The notes below the pieces were generated by a model. It ran no database searches and was not told the origin of the DNA. It saw only the letters and a program-made list of their open reading frames with translations. Made by a program: the position numbers and the translations under genes. From Myxococcota bacterium (lineage in GTDB: Bacteria; Myxococcota_A; UBA796), in contig JAQXDW010000005.1 in NCBI GenBank assembly GCA_029251165.1, positions 16,761 to 80,760 on the forward strand: a stretch of DNA of 64,000 nt, read 5' to 3'. This document shows positions 35,697 to 44,496 of the stretch, one piece after another; the stretch's first letter is position 1; each line of letters begins with the position of its first letter.

Positions 35697-37372
35697 GAGC
35701 CCTCCTCCTCAGTCTGGGCCGGGGGGGCCAGGAGTGGCGGCCGATCGTTGTCCTTCTCCTTGCGCTGAACCTCGACCTCTGTGACCAGCAGGTCTGGTGC
35801 CACTGCGGCGACCGGCACCCAGCCGCTCTCTGCGCCGCACATTCCGTTGAATACCTGGTAGCTGTCGGAGGCCGCGGCGATGCGAGAGAAGGTGATGAGC
35901 GGGGTGCCGATGAGGTCCACGCCGCGGATCAGCTCATCGGGTCGGCCGTCTGGGTAGACCTTCCAGACGGTGACTGGCTGCACGGAGTAGGAGTTGGGGG
36001 TGGTCCGACCGGTGAAGGTGAATCCTCCGGTGATGTCGTCAAAGATGAGCCCGAACGGCTTGTCCTGGGCCTTGATCTCTCGGATGAGCGCGGATCGGAG
36101 CTGCTCATAGGGGACCGACTCGTTGGCCTGAACCAGCAGGTTTCCCTGGCGGGCGACGACCGCAGAGCCGGGCTGACGACGGCCATGGCCGTTGGAGGTC
36201 GAGAAGTTCTCGATGGGTGCGCGGGACAGCAGGAAGCCCTCCAGGATGCCGTCTGCGACCACTGCGACGCGCTGCGCTGGCACGCCCTCGTCGTCGTAGG
36301 GGTAGTAGCCGTTGAGGTCGGTGTCGTTCCACTGCGGGAGGGTGGGATCGTCGGTGACCGAGATGAAGTCGGGAAAGATTGCCTCGCCGACCTTGTCGGT
36401 GAGGGTCTGTCCTTCGTCTTCGTCCTTCTGGCGATGCCCCTCGACCCGGTGCCCGAGAATCTCATGGAAGAAGACCGCTGCGGCTCGACCCCGCAGGATC
36501 GCTGGACCGACGTATGGGTCGACGAGGGGAGCCGCGCGCAGCTCGGTGACCCGCTGAGCGACGGTGCGGGCCATATCCTCCAGCGTGTCCTGGTCTGGGA
36601 TGCCGTCGATGGTCATGGCGTCGATGTGGTCGTAGACCTGCAGCGACATGCCGTCATCGGCCACCGTCGTTCCCCACATCGCCATCCGGATGCGGGCGCG
36701 GGAGTGGCGGATCCGAGTGCCCTCAGAGGTGAGCACGTAGCTGACGTGGTTCTCGGCGTGCAGGCTGACGGAGGAGTCGTAGACGTCGGGGTAGTCGAGG
36801 AAGACCTCGGAGACATCGCGCACGATGTCCTGCCAGGCCTCAGCATCGATCGTGAGCGGAACGATCTCGCCGAGGTCCACGACGACTTCAGCATCCGAGA
36901 AGTCGGCGCTCTGATCCTCTCGCTCCACCTTCACCGACTCGTTTGCCCGCACCTTGATGAGCCGCCGAACAGCAGATCGGTAGGCATCATCGGCGGCCTG
37001 CCAGATGGCAACGCGGGTGGCGTAGCCGAGCGCATCATCGACGATGGGAATATCGAGTGATGGACGCGGATCCTCAGAGAACCATCCCGCATCACGGATC
37101 TTGTGGGTGTTGTCCAGCGCGGGGCTGCCCACCCGCAGGTCGATGTCGGCCAGGCGGACCTGGTACTGATCGGGCTCGCTGGCTGCGCCGTGGGTGGCTT
37201 GGACCTCGAAGGTCGTCCGATCGATGATGCCCAGGCCGATCCAGTAGGCGGGCTCTGGCAGCTGAGACAGGGCCTCGGTGACCCGCTCCAGCTCATCGAC
37301 GGCGGCGCTCAGGAGCAGATCATCATCGGCAGCAGCGGCCGTGATGAGTGTCAGCAGGAAGGGCGTCAGCAA
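35693..37372 (-). CDS. Exported TldD-family metalloprotease
   Basis: The 559-residue protein has a signal peptide (MLTPFLLTLITAAAA) and the TldD zinc motif HEILGH (H303, E304, H308) in FFHEILGHRVEGHRQ. FISVTDDPTLP and STSNGHGRRQPGSA are further TldD blocks. TldD is normally cytoplasmic and processes peptides such as microcin precursors and CcdA; an exported form would act in the periplasm or on the outer membrane. The start is a TTG at 37372 with GAGGAG well placed upstream. It forms an operon with the inactive paralogue. Confidence 0.88.
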   Translation of the reverse strand: MLTPFLLTLITAAAADDDLLLSAAVDELERVTEALSQLPEPAYWIGLGIIDRTTFEVQATHGAASEPDQYQVRLADIDLRVGSPALDNTHKIRDAGWFSEDPRPSLDIPIVDDALGYATRVAIWQAADDAYRSAVRRLIKVRANESVKVEREDQSADFSDAEVVVDLGEIVPLTIDAEAWQDIVRDVSEVFLDYPDVYDSSVSLHAENHVSYVLTSEGTRIRHSRARIRMAMWGTTVADDGMSLQVYDHIDAMTIDGIPDQDTLEDMARTVAQRVTELRAAPLVDPYVGPAILRGRAAAVFFHEILGHRVEGHRQKDEDEGQTLTDKVGEAIFPDFISVTDDPTLPQWNDTDLNGYYPYDDEGVPAQRVAVVADGILEGFLLSRAPIENFSTSNGHGRRQPGSAVVARQGNLLVQANESVPYEQLRSALIREIKAQDKPFGLIFDDITGGFTFTGRTTPNSYSVQPVTVWKVYPDGRPDELIRGVDLIGTPLITFSRIAAASDSYQVFNGMCGAESGWVPVAAVAPDLLVTEVEVQRKEKDNDRPPLLAPPAQTEEEGS

Positions 37373-37485
37373 CGGCTTCTCCTCGGTGTAATGGCACTTA
37401 GCCTGAGCATGGGCGGTGACCCTGTGGGTGTGATGCTTTTACGGCGGAGAGGGCAGAGTCTGCCGTAGACGTTAACCAACCGGCT
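37373..37485. promoter_or_regulatory. Divergent promoter region between tldD and add
   Basis: This 113-bp gap separates two divergent genes and must hold both promoters. GAGGAG near 37378-37384 is the minus-strand ribosome site for the TTG start at 37372. I see no convincing -10/-35 pair or operator palindrome. Confidence 0.4.
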
Positions 37486-38697
37486 ATGCCGACCATCCCC
37501 GACGCGCTCATTCGGGCGCTTCCCAAGACCGATCTGCACCTGCACCTCGACGGCTCGATGCGGGAGTCCACCATCATCGAGCTGGCAAAGGCGCAGAATG
37601 TCGCTCTGCCCAGCTACACCGTCGATGGACTCAACGCGCTGGTCTTCAAGCCGACGTACGCCAACCTCGGTGAGTACCTCACGGGCTTCTCCTACACCGG
37701 CGCCGTGCTCCAGGATGCAGAGTCGCTGGAGCGCGCGGCGCTGGAGCTGGCGGAGGACAACATCGCGGAGGGCGTGCGCTACATCGAGGTGCGGTTCGCG
37801 CCCCAGCTGCACATGCACCACGGGCTGTCCTTCGACGCGGTGCTGCTGGCCGTCCACCGGGGGCTGTCCGCTGCGATGGCGGCCCACGAGCGCTCTGACG
37901 CTGTCGTGGTGAACGGGGAGCCGCCGTTTCGCTTCGGGATCATCGTCTGTGCGCTGCGGATGTTCACCGCGTCGTTCTCGGCCTGGTACAAGCAGCTCCT
38001 TGTGCTGCTGGAGAACACTCCGGTCAGCCAGGTCTACAGCATGGCCTCGCTGGAGCTGGCCCGGGCGGCGATCCGCTGCCGGGACACCCACGGCGTTCCG
38101 ATCGTCGGCTTCGATCTCGCAGGCCAGGAAGACGGCTATCCTGCCCGTGCCCATCGCGATGCCTATGACTTTGCCCACCAGCACTTCCTCAAGAAGACGG
38201 TCCATGCCGGCGAGGCATACGGCCCGGAGAGCATCTTCGAGGCGATCACCTTGCTCAACGCAGATCGAATCGGCCATGGCTACCACCTGTTCTCCACGGA
38301 CATGTGCAGCGAGGACGTCGCGAGTCCGGAGGACTACGTGCAGCGGCTGGGGCAGTACATCGCGGATCGTCGGGTGACGGTGGAGGTCTGCATCACCTCG
38401 AACCTTCAGACCAACCCGTCCATCGGAAGCGTCGAGAACCACGTGCTCGGCCGGATGCTCAAGGAGCGCCTCTCCGCCACGCTGTGTACGGACAACCGAC
38501 TGGTCAGCCACACCACGCTCTCGCGAGAGGTTCGGCTGGCCGTCGATGCCTTCGATCTTTCCCTCAAGCAGCTCCGCAACACCATCATCTATGGCTTCAA
38601 GCGCAGCTTCTACCCGGGGACGTACATCGAGAAGCGCCGGTATGTCCGGCAGATCATTGACTACTACGATCGGGTGTCCGGCGAGCATCACGCCTGA
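37486..38697 (+). CDS. add: Adenosine deaminase
   Basis: The 403-residue protein converts adenosine to inosine in purine salvage. The zinc ligands are in TDLHLHLDGS (H18, H20), the catalytic glutamate in VHAGEAYGPE, and the later blocks RIGHGYHL and LCTDNRLVS complete the site. The TDNR form is found in many bacterial adenosine deaminases and is not a defect. An insert around residues 140-170 makes it longer than the 330-residue norm. The gene is divergent from the TldD pair. Confidence 0.92.
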   Translation: MPTIPDALIRALPKTDLHLHLDGSMRESTIIELAKAQNVALPSYTVDGLNALVFKPTYANLGEYLTGFSYTGAVLQDAESLERAALELAEDNIAEGVRYIEVRFAPQLHMHHGLSFDAVLLAVHRGLSAAMAAHERSDAVVVNGEPPFRFGIIVCALRMFTASFSAWYKQLLVLLENTPVSQVYSMASLELARAAIRCRDTHGVPIVGFDLAGQEDGYPARAHRDAYDFAHQHFLKKTVHAGEAYGPESIFEAITLLNADRIGHGYHLFSTDMCSEDVASPEDYVQRLGQYIADRRVTVEVCITSNLQTNPSIGSVENHVLGRMLKERLSATLCTDNRLVSHTTLSREVRLAVDAFDLSLKQLRNTIIYGFKRSFYPGTYIEKRRYVRQIIDYYDRVSGEHHA

Positions 38698-38755
38698 GCC
38701 TCTGACGCTGCGCGGAGAGATCGGTTCCGTGTTGTGTCTGGTGGCGTTGGGGCGG

Positions 38756-39193
38756 TCAGCGGGCCTCAATGAGCGCCTTGACTTTTGCGTGGTCCTGCTC
38801 GGCTTGCTTGCGGATTGGACGCTGCGCAGCCTTCGCGCCGAGCCTGCCGAGCAGGCGTCCGAGGTCGATGGTTGTCTCGACGTCGACCCGAGTGGTGCCA
38901 CCAACGGCTGTGAAGACGGTCTCGATGGTGTACTTCGCCGGTCCTGCTGTGATCGCCTCGGCAAACCGGCGATCCTTCTCGAAGGCCGTATACGCCCCTG
39001 AGGTCTCCTGCTTCAGTCCGATCGCCTTGCGGGTGATCGCGTATGTCGTTCCCACTCCCACCGGTCCAGTAGATGTGCGGCGGTAAGACACGATCCCGCT
39101 CTGCCAGGCGGGGATGTTGTCGGGGTTGGCCCAGTAGTCGAAGACCTCTGCGAGGGGGCGGCGGATGGTCTGGCTGAGCGAGAAATGAATCAT
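38756..39193 (-). CDS. SRPBCC-fold (polyketide cyclase/START-like) protein
   Basis: The 145-residue protein fits the SRPBCC/START-like fold: IRRPLAEVFDYWANPDNIPAWQ is the N-terminal signature, shown here only in part as EVFDYWANPDN. A beta-rich middle part and a long C-terminal helix (AAQRPIRKQAEQDHAKVKALIE) complete the fold. These proteins bind hydrophobic ligands, and no catalytic role is evident. GGAGGG precedes the ATG at 39193. It lies just downstream of the histidine kinase gene on the same strand. Confidence 0.87.
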   Translation of the reverse strand: MIHFSLSQTIRRPLAEVFDYWANPDNIPAWQSGIVSYRRTSTGPVGVGTTYAITRKAIGLKQETSGAYTAFEKDRRFAEAITAGPAKYTIETVFTAVGGTTRVDVETTIDLGRLLGRLGAKAAQRPIRKQAEQDHAKVKALIEAR

Positions 39194-39232
39194 AAAGACC
39201 CTCCAATCTCCAGGCACCGTATCATCGCCTCT

Positions 39233-40129
39233 TCAGGCGTGACCGTCACAGGAGATTGGCAACTCCACCACGAACCGGGTGCCCTCGCCGAGGTTGCTCG
39301 CCACGGTGATGCTGCCCCCCATTCTCTGGCAGAGCTGCGCGCTCACACTCAGCCCCAGTCCGACCCCGTCGGTGTCTCCAGACTCTCGGACCTGATAGAA
39401 CGCCTCGAAGATATAGAGCTGCTCTCCGGGCGGAATCCCGATGCCGTTGTCTTCGACAATGAACTGTATTCGATCTGCTCCGCTGCGCTGGATTTTCAGC
39501 AGGATGTTGCCGTTCTTCGTGAACTTTATGGCATTTCCGAGGAGGTTGAGCAGGATCTGACGCAGCCGGAGTCGATCGACATGGATGGTTAGGTCGGGTT
39601 TGCAGTGCTGGATGAACAGTTTGTTGTTCTTGCGGCTGGCCAGGGGCTCAATGAACTGCCCGACGCCAGTGAGCAGCTCTCGGGTGCTGGCGGTCTCGCA
39701 GGCCAGATCGAGCTGACCGGTCTCGATACGAGAGAGGTTCAGGATCGACTCAATCAGCCCCAGCAGGTGGTGTCCAGCGCGCTTGATCTCTCGAACGTCC
39801 TGGAGAACGGCAGGCTCCTTCGCGAGGATGGGCTCGTCGACCAGCAGATCGCTGTAGGCAAGGATCGCATTGAGGGGCGTGCGGAGCTCGTGGCTCATCG
39901 TGGCGAGGAATTTACTCTTGGCTTGGCTGGCCTGCTGGGCTGCGTGCTCAGACTCCTGGAGTCGGATCTCGTTGGCCTGAAACTCCGTGATCAGCTGTCG
40001 AAGGAAGCCCTGCGTTCGCTCGCGATAGTCCTCCATCTCTCGCAGGTTCTTCTTCGTCCGCTCAAGCTTCTTCCGAAGGATGCGATTCTCGCGCTCCAGT
40101 GCATCGCGCTCCAGTGCATCGCGGCTCAC
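39233..40129 (-). CDS. Soluble histidine kinase of the FIST operon
   Basis: The 298-residue protein starts with a coiled coil (residues 5-85), then the phosphoacceptor H-box SHELRTPLNAIL. The N-box LLGNAIKFTKNG, G1 box VEDNGIGIPPG and G2 GVGLGLSVS follow. There is no transmembrane segment or sensor domain of its own, so it probably takes its signal from the FIST protein. It starts with GTG overlapping the FIST stop by four bases. A 15-bp duplication codes for DALERDALERE at residues 4-14. Confidence 0.9.
   Translation of the reverse strand: MSRDALERDALERENRILRKKLERTKKNLREMEDYRERTQGFLRQLITEFQANEIRLQESEHAAQQASQAKSKFLATMSHELRTPLNAILAYSDLLVDEPILAKEPAVLQDVREIKRAGHHLLGLIESILNLSRIETGQLDLACETASTRELLTGVGQFIEPLASRKNNKLFIQHCKPDLTIHVDRLRLRQILLNLLGNAIKFTKNGNILLKIQRSGADRIQFIVEDNGIGIPPGEQLYIFEAFYQVRESGDTDGVGLGLSVSAQLCQRMGGSITVASNLGEGTRFVVELPISCDGHA
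40091..40120. repeat. 15-bp tandem duplication in the histidine kinase start region
   Basis: GCGCTCCAGTGCATC occurs twice without a gap (40091-40105 and 40106-40120) and encodes a repeated DALER. It keeps the reading frame and extends the coiled coil by five residues. Confidence 0.9.
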
Positions 40130-41274
40130 GCGGTCTCTGCGAGGAGGATGGTGATGAAGGTCTCGTTGTGAAATTGCGCAGCCTCTCCATGCTGGGCCGG
40201 GGCGATCTCACCGTAGCTGTAGAACCCACCAATGGGAACTGGAGGAGCGGCCTGCCTGAGGACCTCGATTTCCTGGAATGTGCGTGTGCCCAAGACCATG
40301 CGCCGGGCCGCACAGCTGAACACCAGGATGCCATCTGGATGCTGATCCTGCACCGAAGACAGCGCGGAGTGAATGCTCTCAGTACAGGCCTCGATGATGG
40401 CACTCCGGCTGGCCTCTGCGATGCGAACGCTGGCTCCCACCGGAATGTCTCCAGCGAACTGGATCGCGCCACCCTCCAGGGGCATCATCGGAGAGCGAAT
40501 GTAGGCGGTCTGTCGATCGGCTTCGTAGACCACCAGCGGGTACTCTGGATTCAGCGTGATCTGGTCGCCGAAGTAGTTCTGGTAGAACGCCACCGCGGTC
40601 TGATTGCCGATTCGACGAACGATGTGGCCAGTGGCTTCAGTGACCTGGACGCGCTGGCCGACCGCCTTCCAGCCGGAGCCCTGTCCGATGCCCACTGACA
40701 GGGGGCCGTAGAACAACAGCAGCGGAACCGTGTCTTGGACGACCTCTCCATTAAACAGCTGCCAGCACTCTTTGTACTGGTGCTGATCGGCGGCCATCCC
40801 ACCCACCAGGGGTACGGTGCTCCCCAGTCTCTCCAGCAGCGCGGTGGTGACTGTGCTCCCGCTGGAGGAGAGGCCATCGGGCAGAGTGATGCAGAGGCTT
40901 GGAGTGGGGTCTCCGGGCTCGGTGGCCATGTCGATCGCTTTCTGGACCGCGGCGAAAGGGTCTGCGCTGAGGTTGCGACCGAGCCCGGCTCGGATGGTGA
41001 TCTGCTCGCTGGCGAACAGGATGAGGACCACGGAGTCTTCGTGGAAGCCGGTGTCGCCAGAGAGCTCTCCGTCGGTGGTGCAGCCGATGAGGGCCACTCC
41101 CTCAAACTCCTCGTAGAGTCGTGCGATCAGTGCTGCGTGGTCGAAGTCCAGCGCGGTGTAGAGCAGCCCGGCAGAGGGGCGCATGCCATCGAGCTTCTCT
41201 CGGGCGATGCGGATCAGCTCCTCAGCGGCATGCGCGGTGTCTGGGTCGAGGGTGTGTGCAATGGCCAGCTTCAT
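40126..41274 (-). CDS. FIST-domain sensory protein
   Basis: The 382-residue protein has a FIST N-terminal domain (GLLYTALDFDHAALIARL, LIGCTTDGELSGD and PLVGGMAADQ blocks) and a FIST C-terminal domain (VFSCAARRMVLG and PIGGFYSYGEIAP). FIST domains are thought to sense small ligands such as amino acids in front of signalling modules, which are often fused in one protein; here the sensor is a separate gene between the regulator and the kinase. It overlaps both neighbours by four bases and has no membrane segment. Confidence 0.9.
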   Translation of the reverse strand: MKLAIAHTLDPDTAHAAEELIRIAREKLDGMRPSAGLLYTALDFDHAALIARLYEEFEGVALIGCTTDGELSGDTGFHEDSVVLILFASEQITIRAGLGRNLSADPFAAVQKAIDMATEPGDPTPSLCITLPDGLSSSGSTVTTALLERLGSTVPLVGGMAADQHQYKECWQLFNGEVVQDTVPLLLFYGPLSVGIGQGSGWKAVGQRVQVTEATGHIVRRIGNQTAVAFYQNYFGDQITLNPEYPLVVYEADRQTAYIRSPMMPLEGGAIQFAGDIPVGASVRIAEASRSAIIEACTESIHSALSSVQDQHPDGILVFSCAARRMVLGTRTFQEIEVLRQAAPPVPIGGFYSYGEIAPAQHGEAAQFHNETFITILLAETA

Positions 41275-41678
41275 GACGAACCTCGGGACGAGCAGTGCTC
41301 CAAGATCGCCTCACCGAGCTGACGAAAGTTGACCGGCTTTGAGAAGAATAGATTGCATCCGGCCTCAAAGCACCGCTGCCGATCTCGCGCCATGGCGTGT
41401 GCGGTGACTGCGATGATGAACAGTGACTTGCCAGCCGGATCGGCACGGAGGCGACGTGCGACCTCCCAGCCATCCATGACCGGCATGCCCATGTCCAGGA
41501 GGATCACATCGGGCTGCAGACGCAGTGCTTCTGACAGTCCGATTCCACCATCCGTAGCGGTGAACAGTGTGAATCCAAAACGATCCATCCACCGCTTGAT
41601 GATTCGAAGATTGGCTGGATTGTCTTCGATTGCAAGGACGGTGAGGTCGGAAGGTTGAGCATTATCTGTGGAGTTCAT
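41271..41678 (-). CDS. Single-domain response regulator
   Basis: The 135-residue protein is a CheY-like receiver with no output domain. The acidic pair is in AIEDNPAN; the phospho-Asp is in PDVILLDMGMPVMDG, the Thr in IIAVTAHAM and the Lys in FFSKPVNF. It is the first gene of a three-gene operon with the FIST sensor and the histidine kinase, so it is probably phosphorylated by that kinase and acts by protein contact. Confidence 0.92.
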   Translation of the reverse strand: MNSTDNAQPSDLTVLAIEDNPANLRIIKRWMDRFGFTLFTATDGGIGLSEALRLQPDVILLDMGMPVMDGWEVARRLRADPAGKSLFIIAVTAHAMARDRQRCFEAGCNLFFSKPVNFRQLGEAILEHCSSRGSS

Positions 41679-41776
41679 TGCTCGCCTGAGTTGTGTCAGT
41701 TTTCATTGGAGTGATGGCCGCTGACTGCTCAACATCTTTCCGTGACTCTCTGGGAATGTCTGCAGTTATTGCTCCG

Positions 41777-44299
41777 TTAATCCGACTCCAGACCGACCGC
41801 CCTTGCTGCTGCTCTCTGCAGCGCTCCTGGAGTCGCAGTCATCACAAGTTTAATCCTTAGATCGTGCTCGGTTAGTTCCGACAGCTTGTCGGCACTAGAG
41901 AGGGCTGCGGCCAGCAAATTATCTGCGGTTGTCTGCTTGATGGTCGCTGCCCGGGCGAGACTGTTCAGTGCGTTACGGAATCCGAGCGCCTCTGGGGAGG
42001 GCTTGGTGGGGGCAATCTCTTCAGCGGGTGGCTGCTCCAGCCCTTCCTGAAACGCCCGCCTCACTGAGATGAGATCCTGCTCCAGCAGCGAAGAGGATTG
42101 TCGGGAGGCCCAGTCATAGAACGCCTTGATCCGACCCTGGGAGACGTCTCGACCCAGCGGCTTGTTCGAGCGGCGGGTCGAGAGGATGCGATTCTTGAGC
42201 GAGCGCATCGACTTCCAGTGGTCGTAGTAGTCTGCCTTGATCTTGACCTGGAAGCCCGTAGCGTCGTCGATAACGAAGCCCTCCACCCACTGCCCTGAGA
42301 GCCGATATCCAGTCTCGCGAGACTTCTTCAGCCAGCCCTCCAGAGCGGTCCAGTCGCTGAAGGTTCCCATCTTCCCCTTGACCTCGAGTCCCATCCAGCG
42401 CCCCACTGCGTGCAGGGTGTGCTCCGGAGCGGTCTGGAAGCGCTCAGCACGACGGATGATGTCGAGCAGGACGATCTTGGGACGGTCGTACGCGATGATG
42501 TGGGGATCGTTGCTGGGGTCGATGACCTCGAAGGCCATCGCGGCGTGGGCATCGCGGAGGTAGCGACGCAGCTTCTCACGGTCTCCCGTGCTGACGGTGG
42601 CATCGAAGATGTCCTGGAACCACTGGGCAAAGGTCGAGTCGGGGGTGGACTTGGAGCAGAACAAGAGCTCATCGGCCTTTGTGTCGAATCCGAGAATACC
42701 GAGGAATCCGTTGTCTTTTCGCCAGACATTGACTGGGAATTTCAGGTGCTTCTTGAGGTGCTGCGGGCGGGTCTCCGGGCGCTCGCCGAGGTTGAAGAAC
42801 TTGTCGTAGGAGCGGGCGACGATCTCGCGGTCAATGTTGTTGATGAACAGCCCGCGTGCGGTGGTGTTCAGCGCGTCCCACTCCCGCCGGTAGAAGGCGT
42901 CTCGGGTGAAGTTCAGCGACGAGATCCAGGGCCGGCTCTCCGGGATCTTCTCGCCGATGAGCGGATGGGCACGCAGGGCATCGAGGGTGGCCTGAGACAT
43001 CTCGGGGCGGTCGGGCTGGTCGGGGCCGACCCACGGCGGCATCCGCGGTCGCTCCTCGGCGCGCAGCGTCTCCTGTGCGACCCGCTGTCCGAGCTGACGG
43101 AACACGGTGTTTCTGATCTCGACGGGTGTGAAGCCCGTGTCATCGAGCATCACGATGCGCAGCGCCCCGCCGTGCTCCACTCCACCCTCCAGGTTGAAGG
43201 TCCGTGTGTCGGCGTGGATGGGGAGCCCCTTGGGGTTGCGGTGGCCGTGCACCTGGACCCATCCTCTCGGGGCGTTGTCGTTGAACCGCGCGCCGACTGG
43301 ATCGGTGTAGGCGCCGGTACCCAGGGCGTACTGACGGGTTGAGATCCGCTCGGGGAAGGTCGGAACGTTCGCCAGTCCGGCGTGCGTGACCATCACCTTC
43401 TGGTCGCCCCAGGTGTAGAAGGTGGCATCGACCAGGCGCTCACAGAACGACCCGACCTCGGCGGGGGTGATGCCGGCCGCGATGAGCTGCGGCACGGTGC
43501 GTGCGTTGAATTCTCGGCTGTCTACCGACTCGCCGTGGGACCAGTCGTTGAGGAAGTCCTCATGGTTTCCCCAGTGGACGCGTACGTTGGCGCGGCGGCT
43601 CAGCGCCATCACCCGCCGCAGCGTCACCCCGTTCTCCAGGCCGCGATCGCAGATGTCACCGACGAGCAGGTAGAGGATGTCTCGCGAGAACGGATGCTGC
43701 TCGAAGAATCGCTTCAGCGGCGCATCGCATCCCTGGAGATCGCCGATGTGACAGACCGCCCGATACTGCGTGGTGTCCAGCAGCGGCTCAGACAGCCACC
43801 CGGCGATCTGCGCGGCGTGTGTGCCCTCCGGCGACCACATGACCCGCAGTGCTGCGTCAGGCACTGTGCCGCTCTGGGTCGCTCTCCAGGTCCGCTCCAC
43901 GGCCTCCTCGGGCACCACCTGGTAGTCTGGACGGCTCCTGTTTCGCTCCAGCACAAGCTCCAGCGGCATGCTCGAGAAGTCGATGACCGCGACCGCATAG
44001 CGGTAGCGCGCGGCGAGCTGCATGTAGCGCTTGAAGTCGCCCCGGGTGCGGTGAGTGGCGTCGACTGCCAGCAGCTCGCCCCTGGACATGCGCTCCGCCA
44101 GCACCGCTTGGAATTGCCCCCATACCCGCTGCTCGTACTGCTGAGAGGTGGTGAGCGCGCCATGTGCAGACATGATCGGACCAGCGAGGGTTCGCCGGAT
44201 GGTGTCTGGGCAGAGGATGTGGCCGCTGAGGTTGAGCTGGTGGAGGAAGGTTGACTTTCCGGCGCCTTGGGCACCACGGGTAATGAGGAGCTTTCGCAT
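41777..44299 (-). CDS. RNA repair enzyme: polynucleotide kinase – phosphatase – Rnl1/Trl1-type ligase
   Basis: The 840-residue protein has three catalytic modules. Residues 1-170 are a P-loop polynucleotide kinase (GAQGAGKST, K15) with D80 in VDATHRT. Residues 180-390 are a calcineurin-type phosphatase: HIGDLQG (D187), GDICDRG (D215), GNHED (N245, H246), THAG (H306) and HGHR (H351, H353). Residues 470-700 are an RNA ligase with nucleophile K528 in KDNG, the upstream YDKFFNLGE typical of T4 Rnl1/fungal Trl1 ligases, motif IV EGFV (673-676) and motif V KIK (686-688). It would heal and seal broken RNA ends. No Hen1 methyltransferase gene is adjacent, unlike classic bacterial Pnkp loci. Confidence 0.87.
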   Translation of the reverse strand: MRKLLITRGAQGAGKSTFLHQLNLSGHILCPDTIRRTLAGPIMSAHGALTTSQQYEQRVWGQFQAVLAERMSRGELLAVDATHRTRGDFKRYMQLAARYRYAVAVIDFSSMPLELVLERNRSRPDYQVVPEEAVERTWRATQSGTVPDAALRVMWSPEGTHAAQIAGWLSEPLLDTTQYRAVCHIGDLQGCDAPLKRFFEQHPFSRDILYLLVGDICDRGLENGVTLRRVMALSRRANVRVHWGNHEDFLNDWSHGESVDSREFNARTVPQLIAAGITPAEVGSFCERLVDATFYTWGDQKVMVTHAGLANVPTFPERISTRQYALGTGAYTDPVGARFNDNAPRGWVQVHGHRNPKGLPIHADTRTFNLEGGVEHGGALRIVMLDDTGFTPVEIRNTVFRQLGQRVAQETLRAEERPRMPPWVGPDQPDRPEMSQATLDALRAHPLIGEKIPESRPWISSLNFTRDAFYRREWDALNTTARGLFINNIDREIVARSYDKFFNLGERPETRPQHLKKHLKFPVNVWRKDNGFLGILGFDTKADELLFCSKSTPDSTFAQWFQDIFDATVSTGDREKLRRYLRDAHAAMAFEVIDPSNDPHIIAYDRPKIVLLDIIRRAERFQTAPEHTLHAVGRWMGLEVKGKMGTFSDWTALEGWLKKSRETGYRLSGQWVEGFVIDDATGFQVKIKADYYDHWKSMRSLKNRILSTRRSNKPLGRDVSQGRIKAFYDWASRQSSSLLEQDLISVRRAFQEGLEQPPAEEIAPTKPSPEALGFRNALNSLARAATIKQTTADNLLAAALSSADKLSELTEHDLRIKLVMTATPGALQRAAARAVGLESD

Positions 44300-44496
44300 T
44301 TGATTTTGGGGACGAGGGTTGAGGAGCTTTTACGAGCGAGCACGGACGACTGACCCTGCCAGCATATCCCCGGTAGCGCGAGCGCCTTTTCCCGGTGCGT
44401 CGTTGCGCTGATGTGACCGCTTCGGGGGACTGTGAGTGCCGGACTCGTGCTGCAGATCCGGAGGGCGCAGCGCGGGAGCGGAGGCTCCCGGAGACC

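Noticed and set aside
37486..38697. TDN in place of the SDD zinc/catalytic motif of adenosine deaminase as a possible defect
   Set aside because: The TDNR form is normal in many bacterial adenosine deaminases.
42410..44254. Two + strand open frames of about 300 codons antisense to the RNA-repair gene
   Set aside because: They are shadows of the minus-strand gene with its complete kinase, phosphatase and ligase motifs.
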